NCBI GenBank assembly: GCA_913049535.1
Contig: CAJWYF010000003.1
Location: 1-64,000, forward strand
From: an uncultured Synechococcus sp.
GTDB lineage: Bacteria > Cyanobacteriota > Cyanobacteriia > PCC-6307 > Cyanobiaceae
Reading direction: 5' to 3'
DNA length: 64,000 bases
In this document: one piece after another, positions 1 through 7,827 of the stretch
How positions within the stretch are numbered: position 1 is the stretch's first letter
Layout: the number at the start of each line of letters is the position of its first letter
Translations under genes and position numbers: made by a program
Notes under the pieces: generated by a model
Databases searched by the model: none
Told to the model about the DNA's origin: nothing
Seen by the model: the letters and a program-made list of their open reading frames with translations, nothing else

Positions 1-1
1 G

Positions 2-292
2 ACCTTCGGCTTCCTCCCGCCGATGACCCAGGACGAGATCTACGACCAGATCGCCTACATCATTGCCCAGGGTTGGAGCCCGCTCATCGAGCACGCCCAC
101 CCCAGCCGCTCCATGGCCACCTATTGGTCCTATTGGAAGCTGCCCTTCTTCGGAGAGAAGGATCTGGGTGTGATCGTCAGCGAACTCGAGGCCTGCCATC
201 GCGCCTACCCCGACCATCACGTTCGTCTGGTTGGTTACGACGCCTATACCCAAGGCCAGGGTGCTTGCTTCGTTGTCTTCGAAGCTCGCTGA
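2..292 (+). CDS. rbcS: Ribulose bisphosphate carboxylase small subunit, form IA (5' partial)
   Basis: This is the small subunit of hexadecameric Rubisco, which fixes CO2 inside the carboxysome. The reading frame is open from base 2 and encodes TFGFLPP just before an internal Met at base 23, so the true start lies upstream of the window and about 20 residues are missing. The visible part has the family-typical MATYWSYWKLPFFGE and ACHRAYPDHHVR segments and ends with ACFVVFEAR, the normal C-terminus. It is followed by a hairpin and then by csoS2, the alpha-carboxysome order, so the large subunit gene should lie just left of the window. Identification is near certain. Confidence 0.97.
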   Translation, partial: TFGFLPPMTQDEIYDQIAYIIAQGWSPLIEHAHPSRSMATYWSYWKLPFFGEKDLGVIVSELEACHRAYPDHHVRLVGYDAYTQGQGACFVVFEAR

Positions 293-313
293 GCGCTGAG
301 CGCAGTTCCCAAC

Positions 314-341
314 AGGTCCCCGCTGCGGCGGGGACCTTTTT
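314..341 (+). terminator. Hairpin plus T-run between rbcS and csoS2
   Basis: A perfect 10-bp stem (AGGTCCCCGC at 314-323 pairing with 328-337) closes a 4-base loop and is followed by five T residues at 337-341. This is a textbook intrinsic terminator shape. Because the carboxysome genes continue downstream on the same strand without an obvious strong promoter, it more likely attenuates than stops transcription. That would let Rubisco be made in excess over shell proteins and would protect the rbcLS mRNA 3' end. A second short palindrome (AAAAGCTTTT, within 342-353) follows. Confidence 0.8.
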
Positions 342-368
342 CAAAAGCTTTTTTTTCCGGGGGCGGAT

Positions 369-2720
369 ATGGCAAAACAGTCCAGTCGCGAAGCCGCTTT
401 GGCTCGCCGCATGGCGCTCTCCAGCGGTGGCAAGACCGCAGAGACGCGCTACTCATCCAGTGCCGGTCGGGTGCGCACAGCCGCTGAGGCTCGCCCGAGC
501 CGTACGGTCGCTCCCGCCGTGTCCCCCCGCGTCGCTGCAGCTGCACCTTTGGCAGTTGCTGCTCCTTCGCCATCTCTGGAGCTTGGCTCCGGTAGTCCTG
601 CTCGTCGTCATAGCGGGACGCGCATCGCCAATCCCAGCCGCGACCTGGTCCTGGCTCGCCGTGAGGCCCTCTCCAAGCGAGGCAAGCGAGCCGATTCCAC
701 CAAAGATCGCAACCGCGCTGATGTGGCACGCGAGTCGGCCAGTGCCAGTACCACCGCTGCGGTCAGCAACGCCGAGCACAAGTGCGCCTGCAAGGAGGAA
801 CGTCCCGCAACTGCGTCTGCCCCCTCCCCGACGCGCCTGAGCCTCGAAGTCCCTTCTGCAAGCTCGCGACCTGCCCCCCGTCGCCGCGCCCAGCACAACC
901 CCAGCCGAGCCTTGGTGCTGGCACGCCGCGAAGCCCTCTCCAAGCGTGGCAAGTCCGCGACGACCTCCCAATCCAGCGGAACAGCTGCTGTGGCCCGACA
1001 GGGCAATCCCGACATGAGCAGCCGCGAACTGGCGCTCAAAGTGCGTGAGCTGCGCAGCAAGACCGGTTCCGCCTCGAAGGTGGGCGCCAATGGCAGTGGC
1101 AGCCGTACCCGCCCCTCGGGACCCAACCGCCACGGAGCCAAGCAGGCCGCCGCTGCTGCTGATGCCCATTGGAAAGTTGGCGCCAGTGAGACCCTCAGTG
1201 GTCAGACCGTGACCGGTACGCAGGCGAACCGTTCGTCCAAGACCACCGGTAACGAGGCCGCCACCTGCCGCTCCATCACAGGGACCGAGTACCTCGGCGC
1301 CGAGGTGTTCAACACCTTCTGTCAGGCCCAGCCCTCTCCCCAGCAGCCCGCCAAGGTGCGTGTCACCTCCACCAGCCACGGCAATCGCGTCACCGGCAAT
1401 GAGGTTGGTCGTAGTGAAAAGGTCACCGGTGATGAGCCCGGCACCTGCAAGAGCGTCACCGGAACCGAGTACGTCGGTGCTGATCAGGCCGCGTCCTACT
1501 GCGGTGGTGTGACTCCCTCGGTGGCCAAGGTGGGGCGCAGCCAGACCATCGGTGGTCAGGCCGTCTCGGGCGTGATGGTGGGTCGCAGTGAAAAGGTCAC
1601 CGGTGATGAGCCTGGCTCTGGACGTCAGCTCACGGGCGATCAGTACATCGGCGGTGAAGCCTCAATCCCCGGCCGTGCCCCCAGCAAGGTCACCAGCCTC
1701 AACACGTTGCGCGGCACTGGCGTGACTGGCACCGCCGTGGGCCGCGCTGAGCGCATGACGGGTAACGAAGCCGGTAGCTGCCGCGAGATCACCGGTGATG
1801 AGTACATCGGCTCCCAGCAATACCAAGGTTTCTGTGGGGGACGCCCCGCGCCTGAGGCCGCGAAAGTGGGCTTCAGCCTCACCAATCGCAACCAGGTGGT
1901 GAGTGGCAGTCGCACGGGCCGCTCGACGGCGGTCACTGGTGATGAGCCCGGCACCTGTAAGGCCGTCACTGGCACGCCTTATGCCGGACTTGAGCAGGCT
2001 GGTGAGTTCTGCGGGACCCGAGCTGTGGACTCCATCCGCGAGCGCACACCGGTGCGTGGCTCCAACCGCATGACCGGCATCCAGCCCGGCATCGGTGGTG
2101 TCATGACCGGCGCTGAGCGGGGTGCTTGCGAGTCTGTTTCTGGAACTCCCTATGTGGGAGCTGACCAGCAGGCCTCTGCCTGTGGGCGTTCCTTCAGCCC
2201 CGATGCTGATTTTCCCCAGCCGCTTCAAGCTCAGCCTTGGCAGGGGTTCAGTGTGCAGTCACCATCCCAGGCTGCCTTTGACGAGCGTCAGCGCACGGGG
2301 TCAGTCACCGGCAGTACCTATGAACAGGGGGGGCGTATCACGGGTCCCTTCGACATGGCTGGCGGGAAGGTGACCGGAACCGAGCAGTTCCGCTTTGATC
2401 GCAGCGCCGGTCCTGTCCTGCAGGACGCTGCCCCGGTGTCCATCGATGAGGACCAACGCCCTGGCTCCCGCGTCACTGGTGAGGGCTCTGGCACCAAGAT
2501 CACTGGTGATGACTGGGATCGTGGTGATCGTGTCACGGGCACGGAGGGCTCCTCCGCCCGTCGTCGCAACCCGTCGCGCGTCGGTCCCATGAACGCCATG
2601 ACGATGCTGAACCAGAAACGCAATGACGAGGTCGAACTGCCCGTCAGCCGGGTGACGGGCTCCAGCGGCAACACCGATAAGGGTTCACTGATCACCGTCT
2701 CCGGCGGCGCCCGCGGCTGA
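369..2720 (+). CDS. csoS2: Carboxysome assembly scaffold CsoS2
   Basis: CsoS2 (783 aa) is the intrinsically disordered scaffold that links Rubisco to the alpha-carboxysome shell. Four N-terminal Rubisco-binding repeats are visible at about residues 5-21, 90-106, 179-195 and 218-233, with the motif LARREALSKRGK in the middle two. Six middle-region repeats follow between about 268 and 605, built on VTG(T/N/D) triplets and paired cysteines. The third repeat (about 388-435) lacks the cysteines. A C-terminal region with further VTG motifs runs to 783. The ATG is preceded by a G-rich stretch. The stop overlaps the next start (TGATG). Confidence 0.97.
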   Translation: MAKQSSREAALARRMALSSGGKTAETRYSSSAGRVRTAAEARPSRTVAPAVSPRVAAAAPLAVAAPSPSLELGSGSPARRHSGTRIANPSRDLVLARREALSKRGKRADSTKDRNRADVARESASASTTAAVSNAEHKCACKEERPATASAPSPTRLSLEVPSASSRPAPRRRAQHNPSRALVLARREALSKRGKSATTSQSSGTAAVARQGNPDMSSRELALKVRELRSKTGSASKVGANGSGSRTRPSGPNRHGAKQAAAAADAHWKVGASETLSGQTVTGTQANRSSKTTGNEAATCRSITGTEYLGAEVFNTFCQAQPSPQQPAKVRVTSTSHGNRVTGNEVGRSEKVTGDEPGTCKSVTGTEYVGADQAASYCGGVTPSVAKVGRSQTIGGQAVSGVMVGRSEKVTGDEPGSGRQLTGDQYIGGEASIPGRAPSKVTSLNTLRGTGVTGTAVGRAERMTGNEAGSCREITGDEYIGSQQYQGFCGGRPAPEAAKVGFSLTNRNQVVSGSRTGRSTAVTGDEPGTCKAVTGTPYAGLEQAGEFCGTRAVDSIRERTPVRGSNRMTGIQPGIGGVMTGAERGACESVSGTPYVGADQQASACGRSFSPDADFPQPLQAQPWQGFSVQSPSQAAFDERQRTGSVTGSTYEQGGRITGPFDMAGGKVTGTEQFRFDRSAGPVLQDAAPVSIDEDQRPGSRVTGEGSGTKITGDDWDRGDRVTGTEGSSARRRNPSRVGPMNAMTMLNQKRNDEVELPVSRVTGSSGNTDKGSLITVSGGARG

Positions 2721-4255
2721 TGGTGCTCCGTCGCGGCCAGAGCCAGCGACCTCTGGCTCCGACGGCCCCTCGTCGTCGGCCGGCTCCGGTCGTGGTGTCC
2801 CAGCCTGTGGTGACCCCCAGCCCTGTGGCGCCTCGACCGAGTTCAGCGCTCTGGCCGAGTGATCAGCACCCGCTGACGGATCTGCGCGCCAACAGTGATC
2901 TGCTCGCTTATGAGCAGGAGACCAAAGGAGCGTTCGACAGCATCGTGCCTGTCCTGCAGAAGCTGTCTGCAATGCAGCGTGAGCCTGACTTCGTCAGTCG
3001 CGCCCAGAGCCTGGCCAAGGCCGAGCTGGGCTACGAGTTGCCCCAGCTCATCCTTTCCAACGCCTGGGTCAGCCAGCTGGACATGCGTTCGCTGTTTGCC
3101 TGGTGTGTGTTTGAGACCTACGAGCGCACGTCCAATCGCTTTTTTCTCGATGATCCCCTCAAGGGCACCGATGGGGATGCCTTTCATCAAAAGCTGATCG
3201 ATTGCGGTTTCCACCTGCTGGACATCACCCCCTGTGCGGATGGTCGGCTCGCCCACACGATTGCCTACACGCTGCGGATTCCATTCAGTTGTGTCCGTCG
3301 TCGTCCCCATGCCGGTGCTCTCTTTGATATCGAGGACACCGTCGATCGTTGGGTACGCACCGAGCACTCACGCTTCCGCGAAGCCAAGCCCAACGCCGCC
3401 CATGAGCCAACCCGCTATCTGAAGTGTGTCGTCTATCACTTCAGTTCTCTTGATCCCAGCCACGAGGGCTGTGCTGCCCATGGCTCAGATGATGCTGCCG
3501 CAGCAGCGGCGGGCATGTCACGGCTGGATTACTTCCGGCAGGCCGTCGAAAACGGTTTCTGTTGCGGTGCATCCGTTGATCTGCTGCTGCTTGGGCTGGA
3601 CACAGACACCGATGCCATTCGGGTCCATGTGCCTAATCGCGACGGCCATGCCTCCCTGGAGCAGTGGCTTGATGCCCGCGATGTCTATGGGGCCACCGCG
3701 GCTTTAGCGCCGGATCAGGCACGCCAACGCATTCTTGAAATGGTTCAAGAGCAATGCCCCGGTCCAGCCGATGAGGGGATGATGGGTTTCATTGCCCTGC
3801 TGCTGGAGAACAACCTCTCCCAGATCGATTACGTGCGTCAGTTCCATGGCGGCACCTACAGCGATGCTGGGCATTCCGAGCGATTCATCGGTGTCGGGAT
3901 CGGCTTCAAAGAGATCCATCTGCGCAACCTCACCTACTTCGCCCACATGGAGACGGTGGAGGAGGGCTCGGCTGATCTTGATGTCGGCGTCAAGATCTTC
4001 ACGGGCTTGAACGTCTCGCGTGGGTTGCCGATCCCGATGGTGGTGCGCTTCGACTACCGCAGTTCCGTTCCCGGAGCCCGCGAGCGAGCCATCCGCAGCG
4101 GCGAGCGGGTGATGCAGGCCCTGCAGAGCCGCTACAGCGATCTCTACAAGCAGGGGCTGCTGCATTTGCTCCTCTCGGTGCGCGATCGCAACGGCTTGGC
4201 ACCGAGTGAGACCGTCCGTACCACCATCACCACCACAGCCCCTGGAGGTCACTGA
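2720..4255 (+). CDS. csoSCA: Carboxysome shell carbonic anhydrase CsoSCA (CsoS3)
   Basis: This is the epsilon-class (sub-beta) zinc carbonic anhydrase that converts bicarbonate to CO2 inside the carboxysome (511 aa). Likely zinc ligands are Cys172 (in TPCADGRLAH), His240 (VVYHFSSLDP) and Cys251 (HEGCAAHG). Asp174 and Arg176 form the adjacent catalytic dyad, as in the Halothiobacillus enzyme. The N-terminus (1-45) is a Pro/Arg-rich tail of the kind used for binding in the carboxysome. The C-terminal domain is the degenerate symmetry-related half. The ATG overlaps the csoS2 stop, indicating translational coupling. Confidence 0.96.
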   Translation: MVLRRGQSQRPLAPTAPRRRPAPVVVSQPVVTPSPVAPRPSSALWPSDQHPLTDLRANSDLLAYEQETKGAFDSIVPVLQKLSAMQREPDFVSRAQSLAKAELGYELPQLILSNAWVSQLDMRSLFAWCVFETYERTSNRFFLDDPLKGTDGDAFHQKLIDCGFHLLDITPCADGRLAHTIAYTLRIPFSCVRRRPHAGALFDIEDTVDRWVRTEHSRFREAKPNAAHEPTRYLKCVVYHFSSLDPSHEGCAAHGSDDAAAAAAGMSRLDYFRQAVENGFCCGASVDLLLLGLDTDTDAIRVHVPNRDGHASLEQWLDARDVYGATAALAPDQARQRILEMVQEQCPGPADEGMMGFIALLLENNLSQIDYVRQFHGGTYSDAGHSERFIGVGIGFKEIHLRNLTYFAHMETVEEGSADLDVGVKIFTGLNVSRGLPIPMVVRFDYRSSVPGARERAIRSGERVMQALQSRYSDLYKQGLLHLLLSVRDRNGLAPSETVRTTITTTAPGGH

Positions 4256-4257
4256 TC

Positions 4258-4584
4258 ATGCTCATCGTCAAGGTCATCAAACCCCTGGTCTCCACCAATC
4301 GGATTCCGGATTTTGAGCACAAACACCTTCAGGTGGTGCAGGACGGCAGCTCCAAGAAAGTCGCTGTTGATGCCGTTGGTGCCAAGCCAGGGGACTGGGT
4401 GATCTGCGTTGGCAGCTCCGCAGCGCGTGAGGCCGCCGGCAGCAAGTCCTATCCCAGTGATCTCACCATCGTTGGGATCATCGACCACTGGGAGCCGGAT
4501 CCTCCAAAGCCCTCCAGTTCCAGTGCCCCGGCTGCCGCAGCGCCGCCGGCCTCTGCCCCGGGCACACCCCCGGCGAAAAGCTGA
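4258..4584 (+). CDS. csoS4A: Carboxysome vertex protein CsoS4A (BMC-P)
   Basis: A pentameric BMC-P protein of the CcmL/EutN family that caps the twelve vertices of the icosahedral shell (108 aa). The domain spans about residues 1-82, with the typical start MLIVKVIKPLVSTNRIP and GAKPGDWVICVGSSAAR in the middle. Residues 83-108 are a Pro/Ala/Ser-rich tail longer than in most CsoS4A proteins. It starts two bases after csoSCA, and its stop overlaps the csoS4B start. Confidence 0.95.
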   Translation: MLIVKVIKPLVSTNRIPDFEHKHLQVVQDGSSKKVAVDAVGAKPGDWVICVGSSAAREAAGSKSYPSDLTIVGIIDHWEPDPPKPSSSSAPAAAAPPASAPGTPPAKS

Positions 4585-4835
4585 TGGAGATCATGCAGGT
4601 GGTCGGCTCATTGGTGTGCTCCTACCGGGTGGGTGGTCTTGACCACATGAACCTGAGGGTGTTGCGCAACAACAAAGGCAAAAAGTTGGTGGCCGTTGAT
4701 CCTGTCGGTGCCTCCCCTGGCAATTGGGTCTTCACGGCCAGCGGCTCAGCAGCCCGCTTTGCCTGCCCTGATCCCAAAGTCCAGACGGACCTCACCATCG
4801 GCGGGATCATTGATTTCTGGGCACCTGACGGCTGA
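4584..4835 (+). CDS. csoS4B: Carboxysome vertex protein CsoS4B (BMC-P)
   Basis: The second BMC-P vertex protein (83 aa), paralogous to CsoS4A. It shows VGSLVCSYRVGGLDH and GASPGNWVFTASGSAAR, the equivalents of the CsoS4A loops, and it has no tail. The TGATG overlap with csoS4A argues for coupled translation of the two vertex proteins. Confidence 0.95.
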   Translation: MEIMQVVGSLVCSYRVGGLDHMNLRVLRNNKGKKLVAVDPVGASPGNWVFTASGSAARFACPDPKVQTDLTIGGIIDFWAPDG

Positions 4836-4888
4836 CCCAGACCTGATTTCTTCTCCTTTCGCCCCGCCAATCGCTCCCACCCAACGCC

Positions 4889-5458
4889 ATGGCTACCCCC
4901 ACCCCTCGCCAGCCTTCCAGCCGTCAGCCCTCCAGCCGCCGCAGCAGCACTGGCCGAACGGCCAGCAGCCGCTCCACAACGGCCAAAACATCGGCTGTGA
5001 GTGAGCCAGCCAAGGCGCTGTCCGCCGCTGCGGCCGAGACAACCTCTGCACCAGCCAAAGCTGCGGCATCGTCTGCAGCGGCCTCGGGTACTGCGTCCCG
5101 AGCCAGCAGCAGCCCTTCTCGTAAGCCCCCATCCACGTCTCCTTCCACCGCCATGACTGACTCCGTGCAGGGCATTGCCCTCGGCATGATCGAAACCCGC
5201 GGCCTTGTGCCCGCCATCGAGGCTGCCGATGCCATGACCAAAGCCGCCGAAGTGACGCTGTTGGCCCGTGAGTTTGTTGGCGGTGGCTACGTGACCGTGA
5301 TGGTTCGCGGGGAGACCGGGGCGGTAAACGCTGCTGTGCGGGCTGGTGCCGATGCCTGTGAGCGTGTGGGTGATGGCCTTGTTGCTGCCCACATCATTGC
5401 TCGCCCCCACAGTGAGGTGGAGCCGGCCCTGACCGCCAGCGGCGCACGCCGTAGCTGA
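4889..5458 (+). CDS. csoS1E: BMC-H shell protein with long N-terminal tail (CsoS1E-like)
   Basis: A bacterial microcompartment shell protein (189 aa). Residues 1-88 form a low-complexity tail rich in Ser, Ala, Thr, Arg and Pro. Residues from about 93 onward form one BMC hexamer domain (ALGMIETRGLVPAIEAADAM, then FVGGGYVTVMVRGETGAV). This architecture and its place after csoS4B fit CsoS1E of alpha-cyanobacteria. The basic tail suggests contact with cargo, scaffold or nucleic acid, which is an inference. Met89 could be an alternative internal start giving a plain CsoS1-type protein. Confidence 0.88.
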   Translation: MATPTPRQPSSRQPSSRRSSTGRTASSRSTTAKTSAVSEPAKALSAAAAETTSAPAKAAASSAAASGTASRASSSPSRKPPSTSPSTAMTDSVQGIALGMIETRGLVPAIEAADAMTKAAEVTLLAREFVGGGYVTVMVRGETGAVNAAVRAGADACERVGDGLVAAHIIARPHSEVEPALTASGARRS

Positions 5459-5463
5459 GATTG

Positions 5464-5928
5464 ATGGGGACCGCACATCCACGCGTTCTGGCGGCCCTCG
5501 GTCGAGCTCTCAGCCTGGAGCTCACCGCAGTCCAGCAGTACTTGACCCATGCCTCCTTGCTGGAGGCATGGGGCGATGCATCCGGTTCGGATCGATTCCG
5601 CCGTGAAACGGTCGAAGAGATGCAGCACAGCGAGCGCATCGTCAAGCGAATGATCGCCCTGGGCGTTGCGCCTGCTGCATCCCAGCTGCAACCGGTGTCA
5701 ACAGCTACAGATCTGCCTGGCCTGCTCGAACTAAACCGTCAGCTCGAAGATCAGCTGATTGTTCATTACGCAGAAGCTACGCGCTTTTGTCGACTGATCG
5801 GAGACACCATTCATGCCGAGTTCTTCCAGGCTCTTTTGGAGGAAGAACAGCATCACAGTGGGGACATCACCCGCTGGTTGAGCGAATTGCGTCCTCCCCT
5901 GCAACGGCAGGAGCGAGCCCGCTTCTGA
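5464..5928 (+). CDS. Ferritin-like diiron protein of the carboxysome operon
   Basis: A four-helix ferritin/bacterioferritin-like protein (154 aa) regularly found at this place in alpha-carboxysome operons. Both diiron half-sites are visible: an early Glu in LELTAVQQYL with EEMQHSE, and a later Glu in QLEDQLIVHYAEA with EEEQHHSGD. The ATG at 5464 is preceded directly by an in-frame TTG at 5461 that could also serve. The role in the carboxysome (redox control, iron storage or peroxide defence) is not settled. It starts within a few bases of csoS1E. Confidence 0.85.
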   Translation: MGTAHPRVLAALGRALSLELTAVQQYLTHASLLEAWGDASGSDRFRRETVEEMQHSERIVKRMIALGVAPAASQLQPVSTATDLPGLLELNRQLEDQLIVHYAEATRFCRLIGDTIHAEFFQALLEEEQHHSGDITRWLSELRPPLQRQERARF

Positions 5929-5967
5929 TTCTCGATAGATTTTCCGTCCCCCAGCCGACCTCGTCGT

Positions 5968-7827
5968 TTGACTGCCGAGCTCCCACTCTCAATCCAGCTG
6001 GCGTGGCTGATTCCGCTGTACGGCTTCAGCGGCATGCTGCTGGCGCTGCCATGGGCTACAGGCCTGGTCAAACGCAATGGCCCGCGGCCTGCTGCCTACA
6101 TCAACCTGCTGCTCACCATGGCCGGGGTCATCCACGGTTCTGTGCTGCTCAGCTGGGTGGAACAAAACGGTGCTGTGCTGCTCGAGTGGCCCTGGTTCAA
6201 TGCTGCCGGGCTTGAGCTCAACATCGGTTTTGATCTGACGTTGACGAATCTGGCGGCGCTGGAGTTCGTCACGATCATGAGTCTGCTGGGGCAGTTCTTT
6301 GCCCTGGGCTACCTCGACAAAGAGTGGTCTCTGGCCCGTTTTTATGCCCTGCTTGGCTTTTTTGAAGGGGCCATGGCCGGCGTCGTACTGAGCAGCAATC
6401 TCTTCTTGAGTTATTTCGTGCTGGAGATGCTCACGCTCTCCACCTACCTGCTGGTTGGTTTCTGGTATGCCCAGCCCTTGGTGGTCACCGCCGCAAGGGA
6501 CGCCTTCCTCACCAAGCGTGTCGGTGATGTGTTGCTGCTGATGAGTTTGGTGGCGCTGTCGGCCTGGGCTGGATCCCTCGATTTTGAAGACCTCTACACC
6601 TGGGTCGGTGAGGTGCGGGTTGATGGCTCCATCAGTCCGTTGCTGGAAACCCTGATCGCCCTTGGCTTGATTGCAGGTCCGATGGGCAAGTGTGCCCAAT
6701 TCCCCATGCACCTCTGGCTTGATGAGGCCATGGAGGGACCTAATCCTGCGTCCATTCTTCGCAACTCCGCGGTGGTCACCTGTGGTGCCCTGGTGCTGCT
6801 CAAGGTGATGCCCCTGCTGCAGCTCTCGCCTGTTGCGATCGATGTTCTCTTGATCATCGGCACGATCAGTGCCCTCGGTGGCGCCCTGGTGGCCATCTCC
6901 CAGGTGGATATCAAGCGGGCTTTCTCCTACGGCACCACCTCTTATTTGGGTCTTGTCTTTATCGCCATCGCCATGCAGCAGCCGGTGGTGGCTGTGCTGC
7001 TGCTGTTCGCCCACGGTTTGGCCAAAGCCCTGATCTTCATGAGTGTCGGCAGTGTGATCGCCACCACCAATTGCCAGGACATCACCGAACTCGGAGGTTT
7101 GGGCACGCGCATGCCCGCCACCACCACCAGCTATCTGGTGGCTGGAGCCGGCTTGACCGGACTGTTGCCGCTGGGTTGCTTCTGGTGCTTCGGCCTGCTG
7201 ATTGATGGTCTCAACGGCTCAGCGCCTTGGCTGGTGCCGGTGGTGCTGCTCACCAATGGCCTGACGGCGTTCAATCTGGTGCGGGTGTTCCGTCAGGTGT
7301 TTCTTGACACGCCCCACCCCAAGACCCGGCGCACACCGGAGGTCAATTGGTTCATGGCCCTGCCGATGGTCAGCCTGGCGGTCTTGGTGCTGCTGGTGCC
7401 GTTGGTGTTCCGCAGCATCTACTCCACGCCAAGCCTGGACACGGTGAGCTCCAGCAGCGTCTCGCTCGTGGTGCTCAGTGGGGCCCTGGGCTCACTGGTC
7501 GGTTCGTTGATTCCGCTCGATAAGTTCTGGTCACGCTCGGTGCTCAAACCCCTGCGCACCGTGCAGGATCTGCTGGCCTACGACTTCTACACCGAGCGCT
7601 TCTATCGCTCCACCATCGTTGCTTTTGTTGCCTTCATCGCGCGTATGACCGATGCCTTTGATCGCCAGGTGGTCAATCGCCTGGTGAACCGCATTGGCTC
7701 CGCCTCATTGGTCTCAGCAGAAGGTCTCAAGCTTGCTGTCAGCGGCCAGACCCAGTCCTATGTCCTCACCGTTTTGTTGGCCATTGTTCTGTTGTTGTCC
7801 GGCCTGATCTGGTGGAGGGTCGCCTGA
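5968..7827 (+). CDS. ndhF4: NDH-1 subunit 5 homologue for CO2 uptake (NdhF4 type)
   Basis: A 619-residue polytopic proton-pumping subunit related to NuoL/NdhF. It works in the thylakoid NDH-1MS' complex that couples electron flow to CO2 hydration. Typical motifs include FFEGAMAGVVLSSNLF, the GPMGKCAQFPMHLWLDEAMEGP channel region and DIKRAFSYGTTSYLGL. I take TTG at 5968 as the start because the N-terminus (IQLAWLIPLYGFSGMLLALPW, around residues 9-30) then aligns with the family. No ATG precedes it. The assignment to the 4-type rests on its partners ndhD4 and chpX and the carboxysome context. Confidence 0.9.
   Translation: MTAELPLSIQLAWLIPLYGFSGMLLALPWATGLVKRNGPRPAAYINLLLTMAGVIHGSVLLSWVEQNGAVLLEWPWFNAAGLELNIGFDLTLTNLAALEFVTIMSLLGQFFALGYLDKEWSLARFYALLGFFEGAMAGVVLSSNLFLSYFVLEMLTLSTYLLVGFWYAQPLVVTAARDAFLTKRVGDVLLLMSLVALSAWAGSLDFEDLYTWVGEVRVDGSISPLLETLIALGLIAGPMGKCAQFPMHLWLDEAMEGPNPASILRNSAVVTCGALVLLKVMPLLQLSPVAIDVLLIIGTISALGGALVAISQVDIKRAFSYGTTSYLGLVFIAIAMQQPVVAVLLLFAHGLAKALIFMSVGSVIATTNCQDITELGGLGTRMPATTTSYLVAGAGLTGLLPLGCFWCFGLLIDGLNGSAPWLVPVVLLTNGLTAFNLVRVFRQVFLDTPHPKTRRTPEVNWFMALPMVSLAVLVLLVPLVFRSIYSTPSLDTVSSSSVSLVVLSGALGSLVGSLIPLDKFWSRSVLKPLRTVQDLLAYDFYTERFYRSTIVAFVAFIARMTDAFDRQVVNRLVNRIGSASLVSAEGLKLAVSGQTQSYVLTVLLAIVLLLSGLIWWRVA

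Noticed and set aside
1170-2200. CRISPR-like periodic repeats
   Set aside because: The periodicity is the protein repeat of CsoS2 (VTG modules) with variable DNA and no spacer structure.
5989-7014. Long minus-strand open frame opposite ndhF4
   Set aside because: The product is rich in Gln, His and Gly with no domain, and the plus-strand NdhF4 explains the region fully.
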